Shown: positions 46,307-54,812 of the stretch, one piece after another
How positions within the stretch are numbered: position 1 is the first letter of the stretch
How the letters are laid out: each line of letters begins with the position of its first letter
Origin: Staphylococcus sp. MI 10-1553
Lineage (GTDB): Bacteria; Bacillota; Bacilli; Staphylococcales; Staphylococcaceae
Direction: 5' to 3'
Length of the DNA stretch: 64,000 nt
NCBI RefSeq assembly: GCF_010365305.1
Contig: NZ_CP048279.1
Location: 2,542,001-2,606,000 of the forward strand
Notes under the pieces: model-generated
What the model was told of the DNA's origin: nothing
The model's database searches: none
Seen by the model: the letters and a program-made list of their open reading frames with translations, nothing else
Made by a program: the position numbers and the translations under genes

Positions 46307-47227
46307 TTACTTAAAATAAAAGCGCATATCGAAATTGACATGCGCAACAAGTTGATTAAATTTAAAGTGATTAAAACCAGGCTTAAAACGGGGAATCTCT
46401 ATCCCCGCATATTGTAATATAGGCTCACCATTACGATAGACACGTACACCGTCATAAGTAATAATATCGCCAGGATTTAATGTGATACCACGAATGTACA
46501 TGACCGTTCTATTATTCAATGACCATTTAAAATAATCAGTACGTTCACCGATAATTATCGTTACAACAGAATACATATTGAATTGGTCTAATGCAACATT
46601 ACCGTGATAGTATACCTCACCGTCATTGACATGCTTAAAAGTATACTTCGTGTATGATAGGTCATCAAAATTAATTTTCATGTCTTCTGACCACATGTCA
46701 GTGAATTCTCGTTTTTCTAAATCGTTACTCGTTCCAATTGATTCAGCAAACGGCAATTTAACCGTCTCAAATTCCAGTTCAACACGACCTGAAAATTTTG
46801 TTTGCGTCGGTTTTAAAACATTACTCAACTTCACCAAATAACGCTTACCATCGATAAACTGCTCAAAGTGTTCAGCGTCATCCATTGAATCAGCACGGTC
46901 AGCTGCAACAGCATCATGAAAATGGTATTGATTTTTATCACGCTTACGCAACTCTCGAATATAAAAAGGCTCATTCTCTTGCACAATACTATAAAGCATC
47001 GTCCTTTGTTTGACATAATCTGAGTTATTATCTGTCACAAAAAGACACGGAATATCAATCTTACGATTAACAAACACAGAATCAACAAGGTACCGACCAT
47101 GTAACCCGTCAATTTTTGCATATTTATCATCATACTCCATACCTTCAACCACAAAATCTAACACATGAATGTCAAAATCACTTAAAAAATAGGACGCCCC
47201 ATCAAGTTTCGTAATCTGAACATCCAC
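46307..47227 (-). CDS. Distal tail protein (Dit-like)
   Basis: 306 residues. DVQITKLDGASYFLSDFDIHVLDFVVEG followed by DGLHGRYLVDSVFVNRKIDIPCLFV is the N-terminal hub domain of siphophage Dit proteins, and YMYIRGITLNPGDIITYDG with LQYAGIEIPRFKPG is the C-terminal beta domain. It forms the hexameric ring joining the tail tube to the baseplate. Gene order after the tape measure gene supports it. Confidence 0.87.
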   Translation of the reverse strand: MDVQITKLDGASYFLSDFDIHVLDFVVEGMEYDDKYAKIDGLHGRYLVDSVFVNRKIDIPCLFVTDNNSDYVKQRTMLYSIVQENEPFYIRELRKRDKNQYHFHDAVAADRADSMDDAEHFEQFIDGKRYLVKLSNVLKPTQTKFSGRVELEFETVKLPFAESIGTSNDLEKREFTDMWSEDMKINFDDLSYTKYTFKHVNDGEVYYHGNVALDQFNMYSVVTIIIGERTDYFKWSLNNRTVMYIRGITLNPGDIITYDGVRVYRNGEPILQYAGIEIPRFKPGFNHFKFNQLVAHVNFDMRFYFK

Positions 47228-47239
47228 AAAACCCCCTCC

Positions 47240-50176
47240 TTAAAATTCAAAAGTTGCGTCGTTATCTGCATTAATCCCATTGACAATCGCAGTCATCGCG
47301 TTATTATCAAGTTGCAACTCAACACGCACCAAACGTTGATGAGGTCGTTCCTCAAATTGATGTTTGTGCACAACATTAGACACAAGACGTGCATCCGCAT
47401 TAGACAAATCACCGACCATATCACCAACATTTAAGTTTGGATTAAACACATCCACCGCACGCTTTGCAGCATCTCCAACAGAATCAATAAATTGGTCTGC
47501 ACGTGCTGCAACACCTATTGCTGCACCATCCATCATAAATTGACCTATCTTTTTAAATACTCTTGACGGTGAATGCATATCTAAAAAGTCATACACCCAG
47601 TCAAGCGCTCCACTAATAGCATCTTTAACCGCATCAATCAAATCACTTGCTGCGCCTACAACACCATCGACAAGACCCATAATTAAATTATGTCCTGCAT
47701 CTTTAAATTTTCCAACAAATTCTGTAACTGCATTATAAGCATTTTGTACTTTCTCTTTAATTGTGTTATAAAACTCTGTCATTTTTGACGTTACTGTAGA
47801 TACGATTTTATTAAATGTATTTGATACAAAGGTCTTCACTTTTTCTAGAACAGTTGTAATTACAGTGACTAATGTATTCCAAACTGTTGATGCAATTGCA
47901 ACTACTGTATTCCATAACGTTGACAAAAAGTTAAAAATCGCATTCCAAATCGAACGCTGTATGTTCCAAATTGTTGTTATGACAGTTACTATAATAGTCA
48001 CTAATAAATTCCAAGAAAAGGTAGCAAGCGTGACTATCGTATTCCATAACGTTGACAAAAATGTTAGTATATTTTGCCATATTGTCGTTATCCATGTTAC
48101 TGTGCCTATCAATACATTTACAATAGTTGTTAATAGTAAATCCCATAAAACAGATGCGACTGTTGATATATCTGTCCATAAATCGATAAAGAAAGTACTT
48201 ATTGAATTCCACATATTAATGATGAAATTTCTGAAAGCTTCATTTTTATTCCATAAAACAGTAAATATCGCAATTAAAGCTACAATCGCGCCAATCACCA
48301 AACCTATTGGAGAGGTTAAAAACGCAATTGCTGAACCTAAGAAAGGGAATAACTTTGCTACTAAACCTATTGGACCACTTAATAAAGTAAACACTCTACT
48401 AAGCAATAACATCGTTGTCTTTAAAAATCCAAATCTAGAAATTAAAGGTGATAAATATGTGAGAACACCTATAAAAGTAGGAATCCATGTCATCAACACA
48501 CCACCAAAAGTGATTAACACCCCGATAACTTGAGCAACAGCAGGATGAGTTTTAAACAACTCTGCGACAAATCCAGCAAATTTGGTAATCAAACCTAATA
48601 CCACTTGACCAATCGGTGCCATTGCTATAGCAAAATTGATTAAGGCACTTGCTACATTTCCAATTAAATCAATAAACATAGGACCGTTTTGCTGTACGTA
48701 ACTAATAAACTTTTTAAAACTTTCTGATTGACCTACTGCCTCACTCCATTCTTTAAATCGACCCGTCATTTCAGATAACGTTTTAAATAAGCCTTGCGAA
48801 TTACCACTAAAGGCTCTAAACAGATTGATGATACCTAAAAACGTATCACCAAAAATTTTACCGATAACGGGCAAATTCTTTTCAGTGTATGCAATGAATC
48901 TTTGAATACCTTTTTCAGTTGATACCTTATTCGCCCATTTTTGAAATGATTTTCCCATATTATTGAATCCTTCAGATGCCCATTGAAAGAGTGGCATAAA
49001 TTGCGTGAATATGTTAACCAAGCCGTCACCGAAACGACCGACGGCACTCATTAGATTCGAAAAGATTTTAACACCGGTCGAGTCCATTTCTTTAAAAGCT
49101 TTTTTAGCAGTATCTGATTTTTGAATCCAGTTATTCATTGATTCTGCATTTTTATCAACAATACTAGCAATACCACTCAAAAACGGCTCTAACTGCTGAA
49201 CTGCTGACGTTACACCGTTAAGCGCATTACGCATTGCTCCAAATATATGTGTCGCATTTTGTCGAATAATACTTTGCCATGCTAATTTTAAATTTTTTAA
49301 TGCTACTTGATAACCGAATGTAGCTTCACTCGCTGCGATGGTTCCTTTCTCAAGCATTTTTGTAGCTGTTTTAGCCATCAGACCAAAACCAACAAGCCCG
49401 ACACCCGCGACACTAAAAGCACCCGCAGCACCTAATGCGCCACCCGCAACAACACCGAGTGCATTACCTACTGCCATAATGACGGGTACCGCGCTTGCGA
49501 TAATTGGAATAAGTGCCGAAAATGAAGAAAGCATTACCCCTCTTAGCATAGATTGTCCAATTGCTCCAAACGTTCTGATGGATTTAGCAAGTGCCTCCAT
49601 ACGTTGATTAAAAATGTCTGATCTACCGTTTATCTTTTTTAAAGCTAATGCAAAAATATTTGATTTTTTATTATCAACATCCACAATAATCTTTGACTTA
49701 ATACGATTCGGAATACTTCTTAAGCGTGCTTTAAAGGCTATTACTTTTGCAGTTGCTAAACCATTATCCACATCAAGCGCGATGTTAATGTTTGAATGGT
49801 CTAACTTTGCGACTTCAGCTTTCACTTTATCCACTTTTGCACTAAACAAACGATCGTTTAAATCTAAAAAAGCGTTTGCACGTTTATTATTAATAAAATC
49901 AAGTGCGATTTTAGCGTTATCAACTTTTTCATCCACTTTATTTTTTGCTTCAATAAGTGCCGTTGCTTTTTCGTGTTCAAGCGCTTCAAGCTTTACTTTC
50001 ACACTGTTCACAACTTCATTCAAACGACTTGCATCCGCATCTAATGTGACATCATCAATCGTTTTTGATACCTTTTCAAAACGTTCAATTGTCTTTAAAG
50101 CAGAATCAATCGCCTTCTTAAACTTTTCTGTATGGGCTTCAAATATCGTTTTGACTTTGTGTACATCTTCCGCCAT
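47240..50176 (-). CDS. Tape measure protein
   Basis: 978 residues. Long helical N-terminal part rich in K/D/A (VNSVKVKLEALEHEKATALIEAKNKVDEKVDNAK), hydrophobic segments (about 215-265 and 530-660), tryptophan repeats (TIWNIQRSIWNAIFNFLSTLWN) and a C-terminal LDWVYDFLDMHSPSRVFKKIGQFMMDGAAIG, the family signature end. It sets tail length and threads into the membrane at DNA injection. ATG follows GGAGGTG. No lysozyme or peptidase domain is visible. Confidence 0.92.
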   Translation of the reverse strand: MAEDVHKVKTIFEAHTEKFKKAIDSALKTIERFEKVSKTIDDVTLDADASRLNEVVNSVKVKLEALEHEKATALIEAKNKVDEKVDNAKIALDFINNKRANAFLDLNDRLFSAKVDKVKAEVAKLDHSNINIALDVDNGLATAKVIAFKARLRSIPNRIKSKIIVDVDNKKSNIFALALKKINGRSDIFNQRMEALAKSIRTFGAIGQSMLRGVMLSSFSALIPIIASAVPVIMAVGNALGVVAGGALGAAGAFSVAGVGLVGFGLMAKTATKMLEKGTIAASEATFGYQVALKNLKLAWQSIIRQNATHIFGAMRNALNGVTSAVQQLEPFLSGIASIVDKNAESMNNWIQKSDTAKKAFKEMDSTGVKIFSNLMSAVGRFGDGLVNIFTQFMPLFQWASEGFNNMGKSFQKWANKVSTEKGIQRFIAYTEKNLPVIGKIFGDTFLGIINLFRAFSGNSQGLFKTLSEMTGRFKEWSEAVGQSESFKKFISYVQQNGPMFIDLIGNVASALINFAIAMAPIGQVVLGLITKFAGFVAELFKTHPAVAQVIGVLITFGGVLMTWIPTFIGVLTYLSPLISRFGFLKTTMLLLSRVFTLLSGPIGLVAKLFPFLGSAIAFLTSPIGLVIGAIVALIAIFTVLWNKNEAFRNFIINMWNSISTFFIDLWTDISTVASVLWDLLLTTIVNVLIGTVTWITTIWQNILTFLSTLWNTIVTLATFSWNLLVTIIVTVITTIWNIQRSIWNAIFNFLSTLWNTVVAIASTVWNTLVTVITTVLEKVKTFVSNTFNKIVSTVTSKMTEFYNTIKEKVQNAYNAVTEFVGKFKDAGHNLIMGLVDGVVGAASDLIDAVKDAISGALDWVYDFLDMHSPSRVFKKIGQFMMDGAAIGVAARADQFIDSVGDAAKRAVDVFNPNLNVGDMVGDLSNADARLVSNVVHKHQFEERPHQRLVRVELQLDNNAMTAIVNGINADNDATFEF

Positions 50177-50188
50177 CTCTACACCTCC

Positions 50189-50536
50189 TTATAGCATATT
50201 GTTAATATCTGAAATGACAGACAGTAACTTGTAATCATCTTCAGACACTTTTTCAACCTCTTGCGTGTATCCCCAGTGCTCGCCATGCCAGAGCTTGTAA
50301 TAACATTCTTTGTAGTTTAAAATGTCATCCTCACTTTTAAAGTAATATTCTTCTTTTGGCTTATCTTTCGTCCCGACATTTTTGGTCGCATTCGCATATC
50401 GAATTAAAAAAGCCTGCTTCACACGCTCATACTCTCTTTTTAGTTCAATGAATTCTTGGGCAAAAACGCGGTAATGATATTCTGCTAATGTCATATCGTT
50501 AATTTCATCCAACCGCTTTATGCCCAATGTACTCAT
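50189..50536 (-). CDS. Tail assembly chaperone, second (gpT-like) part
   Basis: About 115 residues with charged helices (YHYRVFAQEFIELKREYERVKQAF) and tryptophan (HGEHWGYTQEVEKV). Located between the gpG-like gene and the tape measure gene, the usual place of the T extension of lambda-type chaperones. The frame upstream is open back to the gpG-like gene end, in the -1 frame, so it may be made as a frameshift fusion rather than from the ATG at 50536 or GTG at 50545. Confidence 0.7.
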   Translation of the reverse strand: MSTLGIKRLDEINDMTLAEYHYRVFAQEFIELKREYERVKQAFLIRYANATKNVGTKDKPKEEYYFKSEDDILNYKECYYKLWHGEHWGYTQEVEKVSEDDYKLLSVISDINNML

Positions 50537-50604
50537 ACACGTCACGACAATATAGTCATACGTTGCGACGATAGCATTTTGTTCTGAAACATCATCATCA
50601 TGAC

Positions 50605-50958
50605 TTAGTCTTTTTGGTGTTTTTTGATGAGGTCTTGGGTTAAAACATGCTTCCCCATTTCCTCGATAACAACTTTACCAAATGCTTCAAATGAGCCGTA
50701 TGTTTCATGTGCATACACTAACGCACTTTCCAATTGTGCTTCTGTTTTTAAAGGATACGGCTGTCTTGATGTTGCTGCTTTCAACATTATTGCTAATCCA
50801 ACGACATCGCCTTCTTCAAGTTTAGGCACTAAAAAACCTAAACCTGAGCCAAGTTTTACCTTTTTCACTTCAAAACCTAAATCACGGTCTAACGCCATTA
50901 ACTCACCTAAACCAAAATGTAAAACAACCTCATTATTATCAACTAAAACAGATACCAT
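50605..50958 (-). CDS. Tail assembly chaperone, first (gpG-like) part
   Basis: 117 residues: MVSVLVDNNEVVLHFGLGELMALDRDLGFEVKKVKLG with FEAFGKVVIEEMGKHVLTQ. It follows the major tail protein gene, as expected for the chaperone coating the tape measure before tube assembly. AGGTGAAAGCAAT precedes the ATG. The end is A-rich (AAAAAACACCAAAAAG), a possible slippage site. Confidence 0.78.
   Translation of the reverse strand: MVSVLVDNNEVVLHFGLGELMALDRDLGFEVKKVKLGSGLGFLVPKLEEGDVVGLAIMLKAATSRQPYPLKTEAQLESALVYAHETYGSFEAFGKVVIEEMGKHVLTQDLIKKHQKD
50611..50626 (-). promoter_or_regulatory. Possible -1 frameshift site in tail chaperone gene
   Basis: On the minus strand the message reads ATCAAAAAACACCAAAAAGAC just before the zero-frame stop; the -1 frame is open and joins the downstream gpT-like frame. 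The heptamers are not canonical X-XXY-YYZ, so it is only a candidate. Confidence 0.35.
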
Positions 50959-51011
50959 ATTGCTTTCACCTCATAAATTTAATAAAAAAGACGGGCATTA
51001 AACCCGTCTCG

Positions 51012-51560
51012 TTATTCATTTTCAACTTCTGCATTGCCAGTACTATTTGTCACTGCGTCTGCAGCAGTGGTATCGTGGAATCGATAACCTGCAGCCGTCA
51101 ATTTCGCTTTCATCTCTTCAGGTAACGTCGCATAACCGTATTTTGTACCGCCACCCGATTCATTAAATTCCACTTCATACTCCACAATGCCACCGACTTC
51201 ACCTTTTAAATCAAACTTCTTAAAGACACCTTGCATATACTCCGATTTATATTTATTCGCATTTGTCTCACGCCCAACGTTCTTACTATCCGCAAGCCAA
51301 ATCTCATAAACCGTTTCACCTAATCCCTTCTCGATTTCTTCAGGTAGTGAATCTTCACGCGACATTAACACCGTTACACTAAATGTCGTCTTTTTCGTCC
51401 CGCCAGTCGTAAATGAGCCGTCAAACGTGTCAACAGTATCGCCATCGCTCTCAACACTCTTTTTGTACTCTTTACCGAGCATCAACTTCTTAGCAGCTTC
51501 AGCTTTTCCCTTTTCACGTAACAAAATTAAAAGGTCTTTACCTTTTACTAAATCAGCCAT
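51012..51560 (-). CDS. Major tail protein
   Basis: 182 residues: MADLVKGKDLLILLREKG, followed by DTFDGSFTTGGTKKTTFSVTVLMSRED and GEVGGIVEYEVEFNESGGGTKYGYATLPEEMKAKLTAAGYRFHDTTAADA. The pattern is that of the staphylococcal siphophage major tail tube protein family (phage_tail_2/TP901-1-like), whose subunits stack as hexamers. The gene lies between the tail terminator and tail chaperone genes. Confidence 0.87.
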   Translation of the reverse strand: MADLVKGKDLLILLREKGKAEAAKKLMLGKEYKKSVESDGDTVDTFDGSFTTGGTKKTTFSVTVLMSREDSLPEEIEKGLGETVYEIWLADSKNVGRETNANKYKSEYMQGVFKKFDLKGEVGGIVEYEVEFNESGGGTKYGYATLPEEMKAKLTAAGYRFHDTTAADAVTNSTGNAEVENE

Positions 51561-51577
51561 TCATAAACACTCCATTC

Positions 51578-51964
51578 TTAATAAATTTTATAATCTGCAG
51601 TTATCACCGTATGATTCAGTAATTGATTCGTTGTCGTATCAACAATAAAACGTGTATCGATATTGTCAGGCATCGCATCATAGCCGTCTAACTCAATCGG
51701 CGTTGACACGACACTTTCTGCAAAACTAACAGCATCATCATGCACACTTTCGTCGTCCGCAACACTCCACACGTGAATTAACAAGGTCGCTTCACTTGAA
51801 AAACGGTCAAACGCCAAAAACGACTTTTTCACATTCATCCGTTGCACAACAAAAAAAGGATACGGGAGGGTTTGTCCGATATCCTTTACATCAATCACTG
51901 GTACACCATACTTCAATAATTGCTTAAACACTTTGTTATATAGTTGTAATTGTGGTGATAACAT
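51578..51964 (-). CDS. Tail terminator/completion-type protein
   Basis: 128 residues: MLSPQLQLYNKVFKQLLKYGVPVIDVKDIGQTLPYPFFVV and LLIHVWSVADDESVHDDAVSFAESVVSTPIELDGYD. The gene lies between the HK97 gp10-like and major tail protein genes, the standard position of the tail terminator (DUF3168-like). AGGTGATGTG precedes the ATG at 51964. Assigned by position and family form. Confidence 0.72.
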   Translation of the reverse strand: MLSPQLQLYNKVFKQLLKYGVPVIDVKDIGQTLPYPFFVVQRMNVKKSFLAFDRFSSEATLLIHVWSVADDESVHDDAVSFAESVVSTPIELDGYDAMPDNIDTRFIVDTTTNQLLNHTVITADYKIY

Positions 51965-51972
51965 CACATCAC

Positions 51973-52323
51973 CTAACCTTTCAACAAGCGCATAAAATCA
52001 TCACGCAACTGTTCACCCATCTGTTTACTCGTCGGACGCATAAACGGTTCAGCCTCCATGTAACGCGTACCGTATTCCACAAATCCCGAATAAGCTGCGT
52101 TTGAGATGAGCATAAAGGACAGCGAATCAAGCATGTCACTCTCTATTTCACGCGCTAAATTCCCCGTCCAATAGCCTTTCACCATGACAGCACGTGCATT
52201 TTCAACGGCGATTCCCGGCGCTTCTTTACAAGTTTCAGTCATAATCAAATTCACATCATCATCAATGTCAGACATGTTTTTAAGTACACGTTTTAAATCA
52301 TCAACGCCCGTGATTTTCATCAT
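51973..52323 (-). CDS. HK97 gp10-type neck protein
   Basis: 116 residues: ITGVDDLKRVLKNMSD, GIAVENARAVMVKGYWTGNLARE and SNAAYSGFVEYGTRYMEAEPFMRPTSKQMGEQLRDDFMRLL. VEYGTRYMxAxPFMRP is the HK97_gp10 family signature. Joins the connector to the tail. AGGAGG is 6 bases before the ATG, which overlaps the upstream adaptor gene. Confidence 0.85.
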   Translation of the reverse strand: MMKITGVDDLKRVLKNMSDIDDDVNLIMTETCKEAPGIAVENARAVMVKGYWTGNLAREIESDMLDSLSFMLISNAAYSGFVEYGTRYMEAEPFMRPTSKQMGEQLRDDFMRLLKG

Positions 52324-52624
52324 TCACAACCTCCTCAACATAAAAGGTCGTTTGTCTCCTACTATCCACACGCTTTTTTATTGCATAGCACACCCCGTCT
52401 ATTAAAGCATGTGTCGGTTTATAATCCACAACCGTATTCAAACGAATCACATTTATCGCCTTATAGACATCACCGAATAACAGTGATGTCCTTGATGGCG
52501 ACAATGGGTTGATATTACAAACAAGCGTTTCATGTCTCACAGTCTCACGCTCATATTGATTGGTGTCAGGGTTGTACCGCTTTCGTCTTTTTGTCACCAA
52601 CATGACACGATTTGAAAACCTCAA
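52301..52624 (-). CDS. Head-tail adaptor (head closure) protein
   Basis: 107 residues. A TTG at 52624 overlaps the stop of the upstream gene (TTGA); an ATG at 52603 is the alternative. Sequence RYNPDTNQYERETVRHETLVCNINPLSPSRTSLLFGDVYKAINVIRLNT is beta-rich and like the SPP1 gp16/HK97 closure group. Order (connector, closure, gp10, terminator) supports it. Confidence 0.75.
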   Translation of the reverse strand: MRFSNRVMLVTKRRKRYNPDTNQYERETVRHETLVCNINPLSPSRTSLLFGDVYKAINVIRLNTVVDYKPTHALIDGVCYAIKKRVDSRRQTTFYVEEVVNDENHGR

Positions 52625-52944
52625 AAGAACAACACCTCACCGCAGCCATCATCAAAAAACTTATTAATGAAGCTGTCATATTGCTTGAAGTCGTCTTCTT
52701 CATACGACATTGAACGACCTTCAACACTTTCCGACACCATACCTTCAGAACCTACCTTGTTATAACGCTTCACCGCAACCTCAATCACAATAAAGTAAAG
52801 GGGTTGCGGAATAAACGCTTGTTCTTTCGGTAAACGTAATTTCAACTCGTCAACAACGTTGGTGACGATTTCATAAAGCAACTTGTCTTGTAAGTGATCA
52901 TCAATGCCAATACGGTTTTTGACTTTATCCACAAAAGCCTTCAT
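52621..52944 (-). CDS. Head-tail connector (gp6/gp15-like)
   Basis: 107 residues: AFVDKVKNRIGIDDHLQDKLLYEIVTNVVDELKLRL and FIVIEVAVKRYNKVGSEGMVSESVEGRSMSYEEDDFKQYDSFINKFF. The SEGMxSxSVEGxSxSY motif is the hallmark of siphophage connector/DNA packaging proteins of the gp6 family. It docks beneath the portal. GGGTGATTGAG precedes the ATG at 52944. Confidence 0.87.
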   Translation of the reverse strand: MKAFVDKVKNRIGIDDHLQDKLLYEIVTNVVDELKLRLPKEQAFIPQPLYFIVIEVAVKRYNKVGSEGMVSESVEGRSMSYEEDDFKQYDSFINKFFDDGCGEVLFF

Positions 52945-52960
52945 CTCAATCACCCACTAA

Positions 52961-53890
52961 TTATTTTTTATGAGCGTCTTTACCGTCTTTTTTAGGCGCT
53001 ACAGCAGTACCACCAAGTGTGTAGATGAATTTTTGTAACTCTTCCGGTACAAACGCACCAGTGTAAAGCAATTGTTCAACTGATTCGCCAAAGCGACCAG
53101 GAATGTTACTGTTTGTTTTCGTCTCGTTCACTTGAAGCGGTGACGCACACACTTGACCTGCAACCGCAATCGCCTCAACGCCCTGTAAGAACTTAGTCGG
53201 TACAACGACAACAACAAAGCCATCTAACTTACCTTGTACACCTTGACTTAACACTTGTTGCTTGTTATCCCCTTGTGGCAATTGAATGACAAGCTGTTTA
53301 ATTTTAGTGTAGAAAGCAGGCGTTACGAATAATGTTCGGTTTGCAGGCGCAATATCGTCCGTCATCTTTTCAGTGACTGATAAAACCGCATCGTACTCAC
53401 GATTCGCAGCAACCGCAATGTGTTCTTTCGCATTCTGAGCAATGTTTTTAAAGCGTAAGTTATCCAAATAAGGCGCGACCACTTCAGCCGATTGACGTGC
53501 AACCACATAGTTCACATCGATATTACCTTCAGTATCACGTTTATCAAGCTTATCGATAAAACGACCCCAATACTTCTCTTGGTCTAAGAAGTACGTGCGT
53601 TCAGTAATTTTCGGGCTGTCCATATGGTTCGCTTGCGTGCGGTCGTAGTCGCGTAATTCAGCCACATCACCTTTCATCACAGTGAATGAACGCCCCTCCA
53701 TATAAATCGCATCATCCGTAATCAATGCAGGTGTCGCATACGACTTCGCATCTGTCACAGTTTTTACAATGCCAGTGTGTTTGTCCTTTAATTTCGTTTC
53801 ACCCAGTGCCACTTTCGTTTGTGTTGCTGCTGCAGGTGTTGCAGTCCCGCCTGTACCCGTATCAGCAAAAAATTGTAAATTGAATTTCAT
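52961..53890 (-). CDS. Major capsid protein
   Basis: 309 residues from MKFNLQFFADTGTGG, with AAGGTTGATTTG before the start. VARQSAEVVAPYLDNLRFKNIAQNAKEHIAVAANREYDAVLSVTEKMTDD, TLFVTPAFYTKIKQL and GFVVVVVPTKFLQGVEAIAVAGQVCASPLQVNET fit the HK97-fold capsid proteins of Staphylococcus/Listeria phages (N-terminal NLQFFA motif common to this group). A scaffold gene lies immediately upstream, and there is no separate protease, so maturation probably follows the phi80alpha-like type. Confidence 0.87.
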   Translation of the reverse strand: MKFNLQFFADTGTGGTATPAAATQTKVALGETKLKDKHTGIVKTVTDAKSYATPALITDDAIYMEGRSFTVMKGDVAELRDYDRTQANHMDSPKITERTYFLDQEKYWGRFIDKLDKRDTEGNIDVNYVVARQSAEVVAPYLDNLRFKNIAQNAKEHIAVAANREYDAVLSVTEKMTDDIAPANRTLFVTPAFYTKIKQLVIQLPQGDNKQQVLSQGVQGKLDGFVVVVVPTKFLQGVEAIAVAGQVCASPLQVNETKTNSNIPGRFGESVEQLLYTGAFVPEELQKFIYTLGGTAVAPKKDGKDAHKK

Positions 53891-53907
53891 CATCAAATCA
53901 ACCTTTC

Positions 53908-54492
53908 TTAATTTAAAAATGTTTTCCACGCTTCATCAGTTTCAAGCTTCGGTGTCGTCACATGATTCCCAACAACATGGCTTTGTGTCGCTTTACTTTC
54001 TAACTGACGCTGTACTTCTTGATTCACCATCGAAACAAAGCTATCTACAGCTTCTTTTGTTGCTTCAGCTGTATCTTGAACGACCATATTCAATAAAGAT
54101 TCAGGGGCTTGCATGCCTGCCTCACTAAACATCGCCATCGCTTCTTGACGCATCTTGTATGACTCAAGTTGTTGCTTATATGCATCACGTTCTTTTTCAG
54201 CCTTTTCAAGCTCGTATTGATGCTTTTGTTCGGCGTTCATCTTACGCAATTTATCAGCTTCTTTTTGCTTCTCAGCTAACTCATCTTGAATCTGTTGACG
54301 CATCTCTTTCGTACGTCGTTGCATCTCTGCATTCACACGATCATTCACTAACTTCAATTGAGACTCAGACAGTTCTTCAGCTTCTTGTGTCGCTTCAGCT
54401 GCTTCAGTTTCAGTATTCTCATCACTTGTCGCCTCTTCAGTACCCGCATCATTAAAAAATTGTAACTTCAACTTGAACCATTGTTCTTTCAT
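53908..54492 (-). CDS. Capsid scaffold protein
   Basis: 194 residues from MKEQWFKLKLQFFN. A very acidic N-terminal region (ATSDENTETEAAEATQEAEELSES) is followed by a long coiled coil (RTKEMRQQIQDELAEKQKEADKLRKM) and a basic C-terminus, the usual scaffold layout (GP20/DUF4355 type). GAGGTGCGAAAAT precedes the ATG. Its LQFF N-terminus matches the capsid protein, as in related phages where both are trimmed. Confidence 0.87.
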   Translation of the reverse strand: MKEQWFKLKLQFFNDAGTEEATSDENTETEAAEATQEAEELSESQLKLVNDRVNAEMQRRTKEMRQQIQDELAEKQKEADKLRKMNAEQKHQYELEKAEKERDAYKQQLESYKMRQEAMAMFSEAGMQAPESLLNMVVQDTAEATKEAVDSFVSMVNQEVQRQLESKATQSHVVGNHVTTPKLETDEAWKTFLN

Positions 54493-54641
54493 ATTTTCGC
54501 ACCTCATTTAAATCTACTCTTGCAAGTTTAATGTCATTGCATGGTTTGGACTACACTTGCATCTTTTAACGCCATAAGCATGGTTTGGGCATAAAAAATA
54601 GCCACTGCAGCACAGTAGCTTAAAATTCAGTAAAAAAAGAA

Positions 54642-54675
54642 CACCAGGATGATTGATTTACTGTTTCATCCGGTG
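54642..54675 (-). terminator. Hairpin within the head operon
   Basis: CACC-x-GGATG pairs with CATCC-x-GGTG next to the stop of a 43-residue gene, with a T-rich minus-strand tract. Probably partial, since the scaffold and capsid genes follow. Confidence 0.55.
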
Positions 54676-54676
54676 C

Positions 54677-54808
54677 TTATTTTTGTTGTTTTTCTTTTTC
54701 AGCTCGTTCTTGCTCTTTTCTTTCTATTTCAAACGCTTTCCTTAATTCTTCAAAAACTTCAGCAGCTTCATGTGGCGTCATAGGTATATCCAATCCTAAT
54801 GGACCCAT
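54677..54808 (-). CDS. 43-residue charged phage protein
   Basis: Begins MGPLGLDIPMTPHEAAEVFEELRKAFEIERK and ends in a K/E/Q-rich tail (ERAEKEKQQK). Mostly one charged helix. It lies between the MuF-type gene and scaffold gene, where many staphylococcal phages encode a small protein. The ribosome site is weak (GAGATGATAC). Function unknown. Confidence 0.55.
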   Translation of the reverse strand: MGPLGLDIPMTPHEAAEVFEELRKAFEIERKEQERAEKEKQQK

Positions 54809-54812
54809 AGTA

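Noticed and set aside
47865-50234. Long open frames on the plus strand opposite the tape measure gene
   Set aside because: They are low-complexity mirror frames of the tape measure coding sequence with no ribosome site or family pattern.
50611-50626. Canonical AAAAAAC slippery heptamer in the tail chaperone gene
   Set aside because: The heptamer is out of phase with the zero frame (codons read ATC AAA AAA CAC), so a standard -1 slip is not supported.
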